A DNA stretch of 64,000 bases from CATOSP01 sp034422355 (GCA_034422355.1 DAOUJS010000200.1:13366-77365), one strand, 5' to 3'. Positions 6,858 to 14,829 are shown, numbered from the stretch's first letter. The notes: generated by a model not told the origin, from the letters alone. A program made the numbers and translations.

Positions 6858-7898
6858 CTACAGGCGCGGCCCCATGAACGTGGGAGCCTGCTTCCGGTAC
6901 ACCTGGATGCGGTTGCGCGGACCTTCGCAGACGAACACGTTACCGTCATCGTCCACCTCGACCCCGCTGGGCGCCCAGAAGTCCTTCTCCCTTTCCAGTC
7001 CCTGGGCACGCTCCCGCTCTCCCCACATCTCGGGGTTAGCGTCCAGCTTGTCCTTACCCCACTTGGAGACGGTCGCGTCGCCGGTCTTCAGACCCACGAA
7101 GTTGCCGTTCTCGTCGAAGATCTGGAGCCTGTTGTTCAGCCAGTCCGCGACGTAGATGATGCCGTCCTTGTCCACGGCCACGTCGGTGGGGCGGTTGAAC
7201 TCGCCCTCGCCGGGCCCGGAGGCCCCGAACTTCATCAGGAACTGCCCGTCGGCGTTGAACTTCTGGATCCGGTCGTTGCGCCAGTCGGCGACGTAAATGT
7301 CACCCTGCTTGTCGATGGCGATGCCCCAGGGCATGTTGAACTCGCCGTCCCCTTCGCCGTGCGTCCCGAACTTGGAGATGAACTTCCCGTCGGGCGTGAA
7401 CTTCTGCACCCGGTGGTTCATGCTGTCCACGACGTAAACGTTGTCGTCCGCGTCGATTGCCAAACCCGCCGGTCGGTCAAGCTCGCCGTCGCCACTACCC
7501 TGACGCTCCTCCCACTTGCCGATGTAATCGCCGTCCCGGGTGAACATGGAGATCCGGTTCAGCCACTCGTCGGAAACGTACACGTTGCCGTTGCTGGCGA
7601 TGGCCACCGTCACCGGCCAGACCAGCGACCCGTCATCGAAGTTATACTCGTGGGGACCCTGCTGTGGTACGCCCCGCGCAAAGGCGTTGACGTACTCCTC
7701 GTCAACAGTGCAGACCGCGATGCGGGTGCCCTCCGGCCGGTACTCCGAAGACCGGCACAGGACGTACATCAGGTCGTCCTCGCCCCGCGCCATGTGAATC
7801 GGGTAGCTGAAACCGGGGCCGAACTGCTCACCGCGCCCGATGGTGTGGCTGTACTGGAGCTGCACGTAGGGGATTCTCATTGGCCTGATTGCCACCAT
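6858..7898 (-). CDS. NHL-repeat beta-propeller protein
   Basis: A 346-residue protein made of NHL repeats, with recurring units such as RPAGLAIDADDNVYVVDSMNHRV, quoted here only as the pattern P-x-G-x-A-x-D...Y-V-x-D...N-x-R-x-Q-x-F. At least five repeats are clear, enough for a six-bladed propeller. There is no signal peptide, so it is cytoplasmic or exported by another route. Related propellers include peptidyl-alpha-hydroxyglycine alpha-amidating lyases and binding scaffolds. The start at 7898 is fixed by GGGAGGAG five bases upstream; an upstream in-frame Met has no such site. It is the last gene of the operon with DUF1501 and DUF1800. Confidence 0.85.
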   Translation of the reverse strand: MVAIRPMRIPYVQLQYSHTIGRGEQFGPGFSYPIHMARGEDDLMYVLCRSSEYRPEGTRIAVCTVDEEYVNAFARGVPQQGPHEYNFDDGSLVWPVTVAIASNGNVYVSDEWLNRISMFTRDGDYIGKWEERQGSGDGELDRPAGLAIDADDNVYVVDSMNHRVQKFTPDGKFISKFGTHGEGDGEFNMPWGIAIDKQGDIYVADWRNDRIQKFNADGQFLMKFGASGPGEGEFNRPTDVAVDKDGIIYVADWLNNRLQIFDENGNFVGLKTGDATVSKWGKDKLDANPEMWGERERAQGLEREKDFWAPSGVEVDDDGNVFVCEGPRNRIQVYRKQAPTFMGPRL

Positions 7899-8037
7899 AT
7901 TGCTCCTCCCTCTAGGGACGGATCCTTTGCGTGCCAGCGGCCAGCCCGCTGTAGTTGGACCCGTCCTCGGCATGATGGATAGTTGCTAGTGGATAGAAGC
8001 CGGAGCCGCCATCCACCATGTTCACAACGGGCATGGA

Positions 8038-9171
8038 CTAAATGAAGTCCATCTGCTCGAAGGCGCCGTTCACGATGGGCTTGGCGTCCAGGCCCATCCA
8101 CTTCTCCAACAGGGTGGAGTAAAGACCGCGGAAGTCGTTGTTAAAGTGGAGGTCGCCCTCCAGGAGCTTGTTTTCCTCCAGCGAGGGGTACTCGCCGTAG
8201 AGTCCGCCCTTCACCGACTCTCCGACCACGAAGGCCACGCCGCCGGAGCCGTGGTCGGTCCCGGAGCCGTTGTCGTGTACCCTGCGCCCGAACTCGGTGA
8301 AGACCAGCGTTATCACGTTATCGCCCGCGTCGTGTTCCTTCAGGTCGTCGTAGAAGTCGGCGACGGCGTTGGAGGTCTCAGTCCACAGGCGGGTGTGGTT
8401 GGCAAGCTCGCCAGCGTGGGTGTCGAAGCTGTTGTACGGAGCAGTGGTGTAGAGGACCCTGGTCCCCAGCCCCGCCAGGTGTACCTGGGCGATGTTGCGC
8501 ATGTACTGGGCGACCACGTCCCCGCCGTACTCCACCGTTGAGGAGTACATGCCTGGGGCAGTGCTCAGAATGTCCGCGCCTTCCAGCGCATCCAGACCGG
8601 TCTGGGCGAAGTAGTCCAGCACCGGGCCCTGTCCGATCATCGGCGAGTAGACCCTGGAGAAGACGTCAAGCGCCTTGGAGCGCTGCTCTTCGACCTCGAT
8701 GCCGGTCAGCACGCCGTAGGTCTCCAGGTTGCCCACCGAAGCCACCGGCACGCCCGGGGCCACCAGTGCCCTGGGAAGGCCGCGGCCGAAGTTGACGCCG
8801 GTCAGCACGTTCTCCTTCTCGGGGTCCAGGTCCTTGACCGCGCGGCCCAGCCAGCCCTCGTCCCCGACCTTGTCCGGCTCGCAAGTGTGCCAGATGTCCA
8901 TCGAGCGGAAATGGGAGCGGCTGGGGTTGGGGTAACCGATCCCCTGGATTACGGCCACCTTGCCCTCATCATAGAGCCGCTTGATGGGGCCCATGGCCGG
9001 GTTGAAGCCGACCTTGTCATTGATCTGCAGTGCCCGCTCCGGCTCGATCCTGACGTTGGGCCGGTTGTCCAGGTAGAGGGGGTCACTGTAAGGGATCAGA
9101 GTGTTCAGGGCGTCGTTGCCCCCCGACAACTGGAGGACCACCAACACCGGGTCTTTCTTGGTGGATGTCAT
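8038..9171 (-). CDS. DUF1501 family protein
   Basis: A 377-residue DUF1501 protein, part of the alkaline-phosphatase/sulfatase-like superfamily. Visible marks are LVVLQLSGGNDALNTLIPY at the N-terminus, SRSHFRSMDIWHT, the FDTHAGELANHTRLW block and the C-terminal EFGRRVHDNGSGTDHGSGG with its metal-like His/Asp cluster. Many homologues carry a Tat signal; none is seen here, which is worth noting. DUF1501 genes are typically found directly next to DUF1800 genes, as here, and the pair is thought to act together, but the biochemical role is unknown. A Shine-Dalgarno GGGGGAAGG precedes the ATG. Confidence 0.92.
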   Translation of the reverse strand: MTSTKKDPVLVVLQLSGGNDALNTLIPYSDPLYLDNRPNVRIEPERALQINDKVGFNPAMGPIKRLYDEGKVAVIQGIGYPNPSRSHFRSMDIWHTCEPDKVGDEGWLGRAVKDLDPEKENVLTGVNFGRGLPRALVAPGVPVASVGNLETYGVLTGIEVEEQRSKALDVFSRVYSPMIGQGPVLDYFAQTGLDALEGADILSTAPGMYSSTVEYGGDVVAQYMRNIAQVHLAGLGTRVLYTTAPYNSFDTHAGELANHTRLWTETSNAVADFYDDLKEHDAGDNVITLVFTEFGRRVHDNGSGTDHGSGGVAFVVGESVKGGLYGEYPSLEENKLLEGDLHFNNDFRGLYSTLLEKWMGLDAKPIVNGAFEQMDFI

Positions 9172-9200
9172 GTCCTTCCCCCTTATTAGTGGTTGGTGTC

Positions 9201-9285
9201 CAGTGGCCAGTGACCGGTGGAGCGCACAAACTCCAGATCTGGGGTCTGGTCGCCCGGCATACCAGTCACTGGCGCTCGGCCACTG
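9201..9285. repeat. Nested inverted repeats between DUF1800 and DUF1501
   Basis: The 114-bp gap between the two genes is almost filled by complementary segments. CAGTGGCC (9201-9208) pairs with GGCCACTG (9278-9285), CCAGTGAC (9207-9214) pairs with GTCACTGG (9265-9272), and the self-complementary CCAGATCTGG lies between them. The RNA would fold into a long branched hairpin just after the DUF1800 stop. It may set differential stability of the two cistrons. Similar CCAGTGGCC-type words occur in other spacers of the window. Confidence 0.6.
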
Positions 9286-10692
9286 TTACGCGAACAGGTA
9301 CTCGGTGGTGGCAACGATGGACTGGAGCATCTGGCCGACCCTCTGGCCGAACTCGTCGGTCCCGGTGCGCAGCTCCCCCTCGTTGCGGGCAAGGTCAACC
9401 AACTCGGTGCGGGTGACCTCGGCCAGTTCGTAAGCGCCCAGCATCTCCAGGCAGCCGTCCACCAGCCGCTCCGGCGAGATGACCTCTCCCTCGGAGGCCA
9501 GGCGGTTGATGATGTTCTGGACGCCGCGGTGGCTGGTGTTGCCGACGGCGTCGGCGGTGAAGTTAATCCGCTCCACCAGGGTTCCGCTGTCAATCCACTC
9601 CCTGCCCGTATGCCAGCCCTCAACCGTCGGCGGGTTCAGCAGGTCCTGGCCCATGTACCGGATGGTCAGGGTCATGGCGTTCAGGCCCGGCTTCGGCATA
9701 TCGAAGTCGCCGACCAGCCGCATTGTGCTGACCACCGTCTCCGTGGGACTCTTCACCTTGGTGAAGCGGGCATCCTTGAAGAAGTCGGAGTTGAACAGCA
9801 CCCGCAGCATCGAGCCGATGTTGTAGTTCGAGCTGTAATACTCGTCCTCCAGCAGCTTGATGGCCTCGGGGTCCCTGGGTGGCGTGTTCTGCCAGGCCGG
9901 GACCTGCGGCTCATCGGCAACGAAGAAGTTGTACAGGTGCCGGGCGATGAACCGGGCCGTTCCGGGCTGCTTGGCGATGATGCGGATAATGTCCTCGCCG
10001 TTAAAGTTGCCCGTCTCGCCCAGGAACGTCTTCTCCCCGTCGTCGTGGTCCGCCGGGTCATAGATGAAGGCGGCCTCGTACTTGCCGTAGGGATAGCGGG
10101 GGACCGAGTTGGTTACCGTCCACCCGGTGAAGGCGCGGGCGCACTCCTTGACGTCGTCCTCGCTGTAGTTGGCGTGGCCGTCCATGCCGACACCCATCGA
10201 GAACAACTCCAGCAACTCCCGGCCCCAGTTCTCGTTGATGGCGTCCTTGTGGCTCATGCAGTTGTCCAGGTAGAACACCATTGCCGGGTCAGTGGCCAGG
10301 CCCATGAGCAGGTCCTCGAAGTTGCCCATGCCCATGGTGCGGAACATGTCGAACTCGATCTGCTGCTGCTTGGGGTATTCGCACTTGGCGTGGCCGGTAC
10401 AGAAGATCTGGTGCCAGAACAGCGCGATCTTCTCTTCCAGCGGGCGCTTTGTGTTGATCATGCGGAAGGTCCACTCTTCCTGCTGCCCTTCCAGTCCGGC
10501 CTGCGACACCCACTGGGGCTGATAGCGCATCAGCACATCGCGCTCGATGGCCGGCTGCGACTCAGGGTTCAGCAGTTCTTCCACCGTGGCCTCGTAGCCC
10601 TGGGCGACCCGGGCCTCAAGCTCTTCATACGTCGCTCCGAAACCGGCGCGGCGCATCAGGTGGGCCATTAAAGCGATATCCTTGTCTGCCAT
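9286..10692 (-). CDS. DUF1800 family protein
   Basis: A 468-residue DUF1800 protein. Characteristic segments include LMRRAGFGATYEELE at the N-terminus, EKIALFWHQIFCTGHAKC, NCMSHKDAINENWGRELLELFSMG, split here at NENWGRELLELF, ARAFTGWTV, and KSPTETVVS near the end. The family is helical, often has a Tat or Sec signal, and is nearly always encoded beside DUF1501. This copy begins MADKDIALMAHLMRR without a signal peptide. GGAGGAG stands upstream of the ATG. It is the first gene of the operon, with a strong promoter, an operator-like palindrome and a structured leader upstream. The function is unknown. Confidence 0.92.
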   Translation of the reverse strand: MADKDIALMAHLMRRAGFGATYEELEARVAQGYEATVEELLNPESQPAIERDVLMRYQPQWVSQAGLEGQQEEWTFRMINTKRPLEEKIALFWHQIFCTGHAKCEYPKQQQIEFDMFRTMGMGNFEDLLMGLATDPAMVFYLDNCMSHKDAINENWGRELLELFSMGVGMDGHANYSEDDVKECARAFTGWTVTNSVPRYPYGKYEAAFIYDPADHDDGEKTFLGETGNFNGEDIIRIIAKQPGTARFIARHLYNFFVADEPQVPAWQNTPPRDPEAIKLLEDEYYSSNYNIGSMLRVLFNSDFFKDARFTKVKSPTETVVSTMRLVGDFDMPKPGLNAMTLTIRYMGQDLLNPPTVEGWHTGREWIDSGTLVERINFTADAVGNTSHRGVQNIINRLASEGEVISPERLVDGCLEMLGAYELAEVTRTELVDLARNEGELRTGTDEFGQRVGQMLQSIVATTEYLFA

Positions 10693-10781
10693 TCCTTACT
10701 CCTCCTGATTGCGTCTGATAGATCGTTAAACGCCGACTCTCCGGTGATTACGATTTCTGCTCATACCTCCTTCACACCGAG

Positions 10782-10858
10782 GTGGTTTTCGCCACTCTAA
10801 CTACTGTATGCGCCCCGAAAAAGGGGCGACCGTCGCCGGACGCCCTGGCGACGGCCCC
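10782..10858 (-). promoter_or_regulatory. Structured 5' leader of the DUF1800 operon
   Basis: Between the promoter and the first gene the transcript can form consecutive hairpins: CCGTCGCC/GGCGACGG (10830-10837 with 10847-10854), CGCCCC/GGGGCG around a U-rich loop (10811-10816 with 10823-10828) and GTGG/CCAC (about 10782-10795). Right after them AAGGAGG almost touches an ATG opening a 12-codon frame that stops before the DUF1800 gene. No known riboswitch class is recognised. It may be only a stable 5' UTR. Confidence 0.4.
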
Positions 10859-10887
10859 ATGATAATCACTACTCACACGCACGTCAA
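10859..10887 (-). promoter_or_regulatory. Sigma-70-type promoter of the DUF1800 operon
   Basis: On the minus strand, TTGACG (-35, 10882-10887) and TATCAT (-10, 10859-10864) are separated by exactly 17 bases. Transcription would start near 10852, leaving a leader of about 160 bases before the DUF1800 ATG. Confidence 0.75.
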
Positions 10888-10909
10888 CATTGTGTATTAC
10901 ATCACAATG
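10888..10909. promoter_or_regulatory. CRP/FNR-like operator palindrome
   Basis: CATTGTG (10888-10894) and CACAATG (10903-10909) form a perfect 7-bp inverted repeat with an 8-base AT-rich centre, directly upstream of and touching the -35 box. TTGTGA-type half-sites with such spacing are typical of CRP/FNR-superfamily regulators. The regulator is not in the window. Confidence 0.6.
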
Positions 10910-10946
10910 ATTATTGGAAAGGCCCAGCCGCTGATCTGGAAATCCC

Positions 10947-12338
10947 TCACTGGCCAGGCGGCCCCTGCATCCCCGGCAAGTAACGGTACGGAGTCGGCGC
11001 ACCGGGCAGGTCAAGCCTGTCCGTGATGGGATCGATGATGCTCCAGGCCAGTTCAATTTCGTCGCTGCGGGTGAACAGCGATGCGTCACCGGCAAGGGCG
11101 TCCAGCAGCAGCCTCTCGTAAGCGTCTGGAATCTCAACGTCGTTGAAACCCTCATCGTAGCGGAACTCCAGGTCCACCGGACGCATCCTCAGCCCTGCCC
11201 CTGGAGCCTTGGCCTGGAATTCCAGTCCCACGCCCTCGTCGGGCTGAATGCGGATTGTCAGTTGGTTCCCCGGAATGTCCTCGTCGTCGGGCACCGGAAA
11301 CAGCATGTGGGGCGGTGAGCGGAAATTGATGATCATCTCCGTGTTCTTCGCCGGCAGACCCTTCCCCGACCTGAGATGGAAAGGCACGCCCTGCCACCGC
11401 CAATTGTCGATGAACAACCGCAGCGCGGCGTAGGTGGGAGTCTGCGACCCCGGGGCAACCCCCGGCTCGTAATGATAGCCCTCGTACTGGCCGACCACCA
11501 GGTGTTCTTCTATCTCCCGCAAAGAGGGGCGGCGCACCGCGCTAAGCACCTTCACTTTCTCGTTTCGCAGCGCATCCGCCTCATAGGAATGGGGTGGGTC
11601 CATTGCAACCAGCGTCAACAGTTGCAGCAGGTGACTCTGGAACATATCCCGCAGCACCCCGCTGCCATCGTAGTATTCCCCCCGCTCCCCGACCGTATCC
11701 TCCTCATCAACGTTGATCTCCACGCTGTCGATGTAGTTGCGGTTCCAGACGGGTTCAAAGATGGAGTTTGCGAAACGGAACACCAAAAGGTTCTGGACTG
11801 TCTCTTTGCCCAGGTAATGGTCGATGCGGTATATCTGGTCTTCGTTCAGATGTTTGTGCAGATGCTCATTCAGGTCCCGTGCCGTCCGGCCGTCGGAGCC
11901 GAAGGGCTTTTCGATAACGACGCGCCGCCACCCCGGACCGATGCCGGTCAGGCCCGCAGCCGCCAGGGCGGTTACTGCAGGAGCGTAAAGATCAGGCCGC
12001 AGCGCCAGGTAGTGAAGGCAGTTGATCCGGCCCGCATCCTCTCCCGGCGCGAGTTGGGCAACGACTTGCCATGTCTGCACCATATCTTCCGGGTTGGTGA
12101 CGTCAGCCTGAACATAGTTCAGCCTGCCGGCGAATCCGGCCCATTCCTCCGGAGGCGTTTCCTGGTCCTGCAGCAGGTCCCGAAATTCGGCAGTGGACAT
12201 CTCTCCCGGCGCAAACCCAATAATCTTCAGACCGGGAGGCAACTGCCTTTTGCAGTGCAAATCAAACAGCGCCGGAATAAGTTTCCGGCGGGAAAGGTTC
12301 CCCGTGGCCCCGAAAATGTTAATGAAAGTGGTTGGCAT
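10947..12338 (-). CDS. zwf: Glucose-6-phosphate 1-dehydrogenase
   Basis: A 463-residue G6PD, which oxidises glucose 6-phosphate to 6-phosphogluconolactone with reduction of NAD(P)+, at the entry of the oxidative pentose phosphate path. The N-terminal nucleotide fold has GATGNLSRRKL (10-20), the conserved EKPFG is at 143-147, and the active-site signature RIDHYLGKE is at 171-179 with the catalytic His and Asp nearby. The C-terminal beta domain includes FHLRSGKGLPAKNTEM, the substrate and oligomer region. It is slightly shorter than the roughly 490-residue norm but has no missing block. No 6PGL or gnd gene is adjacent. No clear Shine-Dalgarno precedes the ATG. Confidence 0.95.
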   Translation of the reverse strand: MPTTFINIFGATGNLSRRKLIPALFDLHCKRQLPPGLKIIGFAPGEMSTAEFRDLLQDQETPPEEWAGFAGRLNYVQADVTNPEDMVQTWQVVAQLAPGEDAGRINCLHYLALRPDLYAPAVTALAAAGLTGIGPGWRRVVIEKPFGSDGRTARDLNEHLHKHLNEDQIYRIDHYLGKETVQNLLVFRFANSIFEPVWNRNYIDSVEINVDEEDTVGERGEYYDGSGVLRDMFQSHLLQLLTLVAMDPPHSYEADALRNEKVKVLSAVRRPSLREIEEHLVVGQYEGYHYEPGVAPGSQTPTYAALRLFIDNWRWQGVPFHLRSGKGLPAKNTEMIINFRSPPHMLFPVPDDEDIPGNQLTIRIQPDEGVGLEFQAKAPGAGLRMRPVDLEFRYDEGFNDVEIPDAYERLLLDALAGDASLFTRSDEIELAWSIIDPITDRLDLPGAPTPYRYLPGMQGPPGQ

Positions 12339-12452
12339 GGCCCAAATCTCGGGTCCCTACATGGGTGCCAGTTGCAGGAAAATTCCAGGAAAACTCAAGG
12401 GGACATGAGGCATCGTAAAGAGGTTCAGGAAAATCAAACACCCAACGGCAGT

Positions 12453-13478
12453 CTAACCAATTACCCTCGTAACCGAGTGCGTCGTACCCCCAAAAGTCGG
12501 TATCCAGCAGGAGTGCTTGCCCGGCCCGCCTGTCACTATGATGGTCAGGTCGTCCTCCCCTCGCACCATCGGGACCGGTCCATCGGGAATCCCTCCGAAG
12601 CGTTCCAAGAGTGTATCCTCAGTGTACCGCTCCAGGGGGACGAGTGCCCGGCGGCGCAGCCATTCCACTACATCCCGTTTGCTGAAGCCATCCCCGGCGA
12701 TGGTTTCCGCGTGTTCCGGCCCCAGCGCCAGCAGCGTCTCCCCGCCTGTATAGGCATTGTTGGCCCCGGTCACCGCCATCGCGCCGGCCACTATCGTAAG
12801 TATGTCCTCCGCCGACCGGCCGGAATGATCATTGATGTTGTGGGGAGGCTCCCCCGCAATGACCGTAACCGTGCTCTGGTCCCGGCCAAATCCCCGGTCA
12901 ACGTGCAGCGGCTCCCAGGGATTGAGTTCCTCGTTCTCGGCTACGCAATAACCGTACTTGGAAGGCGCACCCTGGCTGGACATATCGCCGACTCCGGGGT
13001 ATCCGCCTCCGATGTTCAGCATCGCCAGCCGGATTGCCCGACCGATGGTGGCATTCGCCCGCCACCCCGGGCCGAAGGCCCCCGAAGACCCGTTGAGTCC
13101 CAGTGCTTCCCGGATAGGCCCGTTGACGATGACCAGCGGAGCGCATGGGTGCGTGGTCGCCTGCACTGCGTAGAGGTTGAATGCGGGATCACTCATGGCG
13201 TCGACCGCCGCCACAATGACCGGAAAATACTCAGGAAGACACCCGGCCATCACTGCGTTGACCGCCAGTCTTTCCACCGTTGCGCCGCCCCAGTTGGGCG
13301 GAATCTCCGCAATTGCCTGGTTGGGCGGCAGGTCCGTCACCCGCAGCATCGACTCTACCTTCTCCGGAGTTGGCGGCGTGATCGGCAGACCGTCGGTCCA
13401 GCCTCGCTCGAGGTACAGATTCTGTACCGCATCGTACTCGTCGGCGACTTCAATCCGCCGCGCGTTCAGCCCGAGCAT
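12453..13478 (-). CDS. Conserved protein encoded with the UGSC selenoprotein
   Basis: A 341-residue protein of unknown activity. It opens with EYDAVQNLYLERGWTDGLPITPPTPEKVESML (quoted as the short marks ERGWTDGLPI and TPPTPEKVE). It continues with LAVNAVMAGCLPEYFPVI, the motif THPCAPLVIVNGP, and a Gly-rich NATIGRAIRL block that suggests nucleotide or cofactor contact. The C-terminus has ITGGPGKHS-like TGGPGKHSCW. The gene starts 8 bases after the UGSC gene ends, and this pairing is my recollection of a recurring association. Cys in HPC and SCW could be redox-active. AAGGGT stands before the ATG. The function is unknown, but work with the selenoprotein is likely. Confidence 0.7.
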   Translation of the reverse strand: MLGLNARRIEVADEYDAVQNLYLERGWTDGLPITPPTPEKVESMLRVTDLPPNQAIAEIPPNWGGATVERLAVNAVMAGCLPEYFPVIVAAVDAMSDPAFNLYAVQATTHPCAPLVIVNGPIREALGLNGSSGAFGPGWRANATIGRAIRLAMLNIGGGYPGVGDMSSQGAPSKYGYCVAENEELNPWEPLHVDRGFGRDQSTVTVIAGEPPHNINDHSGRSAEDILTIVAGAMAVTGANNAYTGGETLLALGPEHAETIAGDGFSKRDVVEWLRRRALVPLERYTEDTLLERFGGIPDGPVPMVRGEDDLTIIVTGGPGKHSCWIPTFGGTTHSVTRVIG

Positions 13479-13486
13479 CTTGACCC

Positions 13487-14032
13487 TTACCGACCGGTCA
13501 GACCTGACACGATCAATGGCAGCAGATCGTCGGCTTTTGCCAGGACAGCTTCCGGCCTGAGACCGCCCAGGGGATGCTCAGTCACCGCCATTGCAAGTTC
13601 CGCCATCCCCAATGAGCGCCGTTCCACGTCCCCCAACCGCCTGAACAGATGCGTGCATACCGTAACCGTCGGGACTCCCCGCCGCTCCAACTCCACCGAG
13701 TCGTGGATACTCCACGACGTGCAGGACCCTCAATCCGCCAGCCCGACGATCACCCCGTCGCTGACAGCCGCCAGTTAATCCAGCACCTGTTCCGACGCGC
13801 TGACCGATGCAGTAGGCTTGCCCCGGTGGGTGGCGCGGTTGATCTCATACTTCTCCCGCAGCAACTCCTCCAGCCTGCGAAACAGCACATCACCGTTGGG
13901 CTTGTTGTTCCATAGGAACCCTACCGGCCTGCCCTGCAGGTCTGAAAGCCGCGGCGCCATCGTCTCACGCAGTTCCCTGGGGGGTGCCGTTGGGTCCAGC
14001 ACCACAAGGGTGCGGGCAGCACTGACAGTCAT
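13487..14032 (-). pseudogene. UGSC-family selenoprotein gene, with an additional in-frame ochre codon
   Basis: A 181-codon frame in three open pieces. Residues 1-85 begin MTVSAARTLVVLDPTAP and include VGFLWNNKPNGD. Codon 86 is TAA (13775-13777). Residues 87-100 read LAAVSDGVIVGLAD. Codon 101 is TGA (13730-13732), followed by GSCTSWSIHDSVELE and PTVTVCTHLF to the final stop. D-U-GSC-TSW is the hallmark of the UGSC (seleno)protein family, so this UGA most likely encodes selenocysteine, supported by a hairpin right after it. The TAA has no decoding excuse: GAA (Glu) to TAA would explain it as a recent nonsense change or a sequence error. GGAG stands eight bases before the ATG. The partner gene follows at 8 bases. 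Confidence 0.75.
13700..13718 (-). promoter_or_regulatory. SECIS-like hairpin for selenocysteine insertion
   Basis: A perfect 8-bp stem, GTCGTGGA / TCCACGAC with loop GUA, starts 12 bases after the UGA. The loop G and U are at +20 and +21 relative to the UGA, the same spacing I count in the E. coli fdhF SECIS. Bacterial SECIS elements sit in the coding region just downstream of the UGA and expose a GU in the apical loop for SelB. A bulged U in the stem is not seen. Confidence 0.65.
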
Positions 14033-14198
14033 AACCCATTCTCCACTGCATCGGTCTGGTAGGAGCCGGACCAACCTGGCGTGGTCAGCCCCATGACAGC
14101 AGGCTAGGGTTTGGGGCCACCGGTGTCAAGGCCGGCACGGACGCATGACGCCGCATTCCCCCGGCCAAGTCTCCACTGCCATGTACAGAGGCCCATCC

Positions 14199-14227
14199 TT
14201 GTCAACCCTTGTAGCTGTGGATATGAT
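14199..14227 (+). promoter_or_regulatory. Sigma-70-type promoter of the CMD-family gene
   Basis: TTGTCA (14199-14204) and TATGAT (14222-14227) are spaced by exactly 17 bases. The predicted start is near 14234, about 38 bases before the ATG, leaving room for the AAGGAGGG ribosome site. Confidence 0.8.
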
Positions 14228-14271
14228 TCGGCTGACATCCAACCACACGTATCCTCCCAAGGAGGGAAATC

Positions 14272-14829
14272 ATGGCCCGCACGCCCATACTCACCAGGGA
14301 AAACGCGCCCCAGCAGTTCCTGGAAGCATTCGATCATGAGACTGCCAACAGCGGCGGCGTTGTCGCCTCCGGACCCGGCTCCGCGATGATCAATAGCCCC
14401 GAGATGCGCCGCCGCTGCAACTACCTGGCCGACTACCTTCGTCAGGAATCATCCCTGCCCGACAAAATCCAGCAGCTCGCCATGCTCATTACAGCCCGCG
14501 CCACCGACTGCCAGTTCATCTGGAACGCCCACGCGGCCAGGGGAAGGTCCACGGGCTTGAGCGACGCCCTGGTCGACGCCATCCGGGACCGCCAGCCGCT
14601 GCCGGACATGCCGCCGGACGAAGCCGCGGTGGTCAAAGTAGGGACCGAGTTCTTCAACAACCGCAAGGTCAGCCAAGAAGCTTTCCAGGCCGGCATCGAC
14701 CAGTTCGGGGCACAGGGATTGACCGAGTTGACCACCCTGATCGGCTACTACGCCCTGCTGGCCATCAACGCCAACACCTTCGACATAGACCTGCCCGAGG
14801 AACGTGCCGAGCCGATACTGCCAATCTGA
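14272..14829 (+). CDS. Carboxymuconolactone decarboxylase (CMD/AhpD) family protein
   Basis: A 185-residue all-helical CMD-family protein. The core segment is LAMLITARATDCQFIWNAH (marks: ARATDC and FIWNAH) with Cys80 and His87, then ARGRSTGLSDALVDAIRD, the conserved helix after the active site. The AhpD-type CxxC is absent, so peroxidase-reductase activity is unlikely and the protein belongs with the CMD/gamma-carboxymuconolactone-type or uncharacterised branch. It has its own good promoter and a strong GGAGGG Shine-Dalgarno. It diverges from the UGSC operon. The substrate is unknown. Confidence 0.85.
   Translation: MARTPILTRENAPQQFLEAFDHETANSGGVVASGPGSAMINSPEMRRRCNYLADYLRQESSLPDKIQQLAMLITARATDCQFIWNAHAARGRSTGLSDALVDAIRDRQPLPDMPPDEAAVVKVGTEFFNNRKVSQEAFQAGIDQFGAQGLTELTTLIGYYALLAINANTFDIDLPEERAEPILPI

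Noticed and set aside
9217..10671. A 484-codon open frame on the plus strand
   Set aside because: It is the antisense of the clear DUF1800 gene, with His/Val/Leu-rich composition typical of shadow frames and no ribosome site.
10731..10769. Twelve-codon leader peptide before the DUF1800 gene
   Set aside because: AAGGAGG is only one base from the ATG, which is too close for good initiation, and the peptide has no run of a regulatory amino acid. It is kept only as part of the leader description.
11376..13778. An 800-codon open frame on the plus strand
   Set aside because: It runs antisense through zwf, its spacer and the UGSC partner gene, has no family similarity and is a GC-rich shadow of those well-supported genes.
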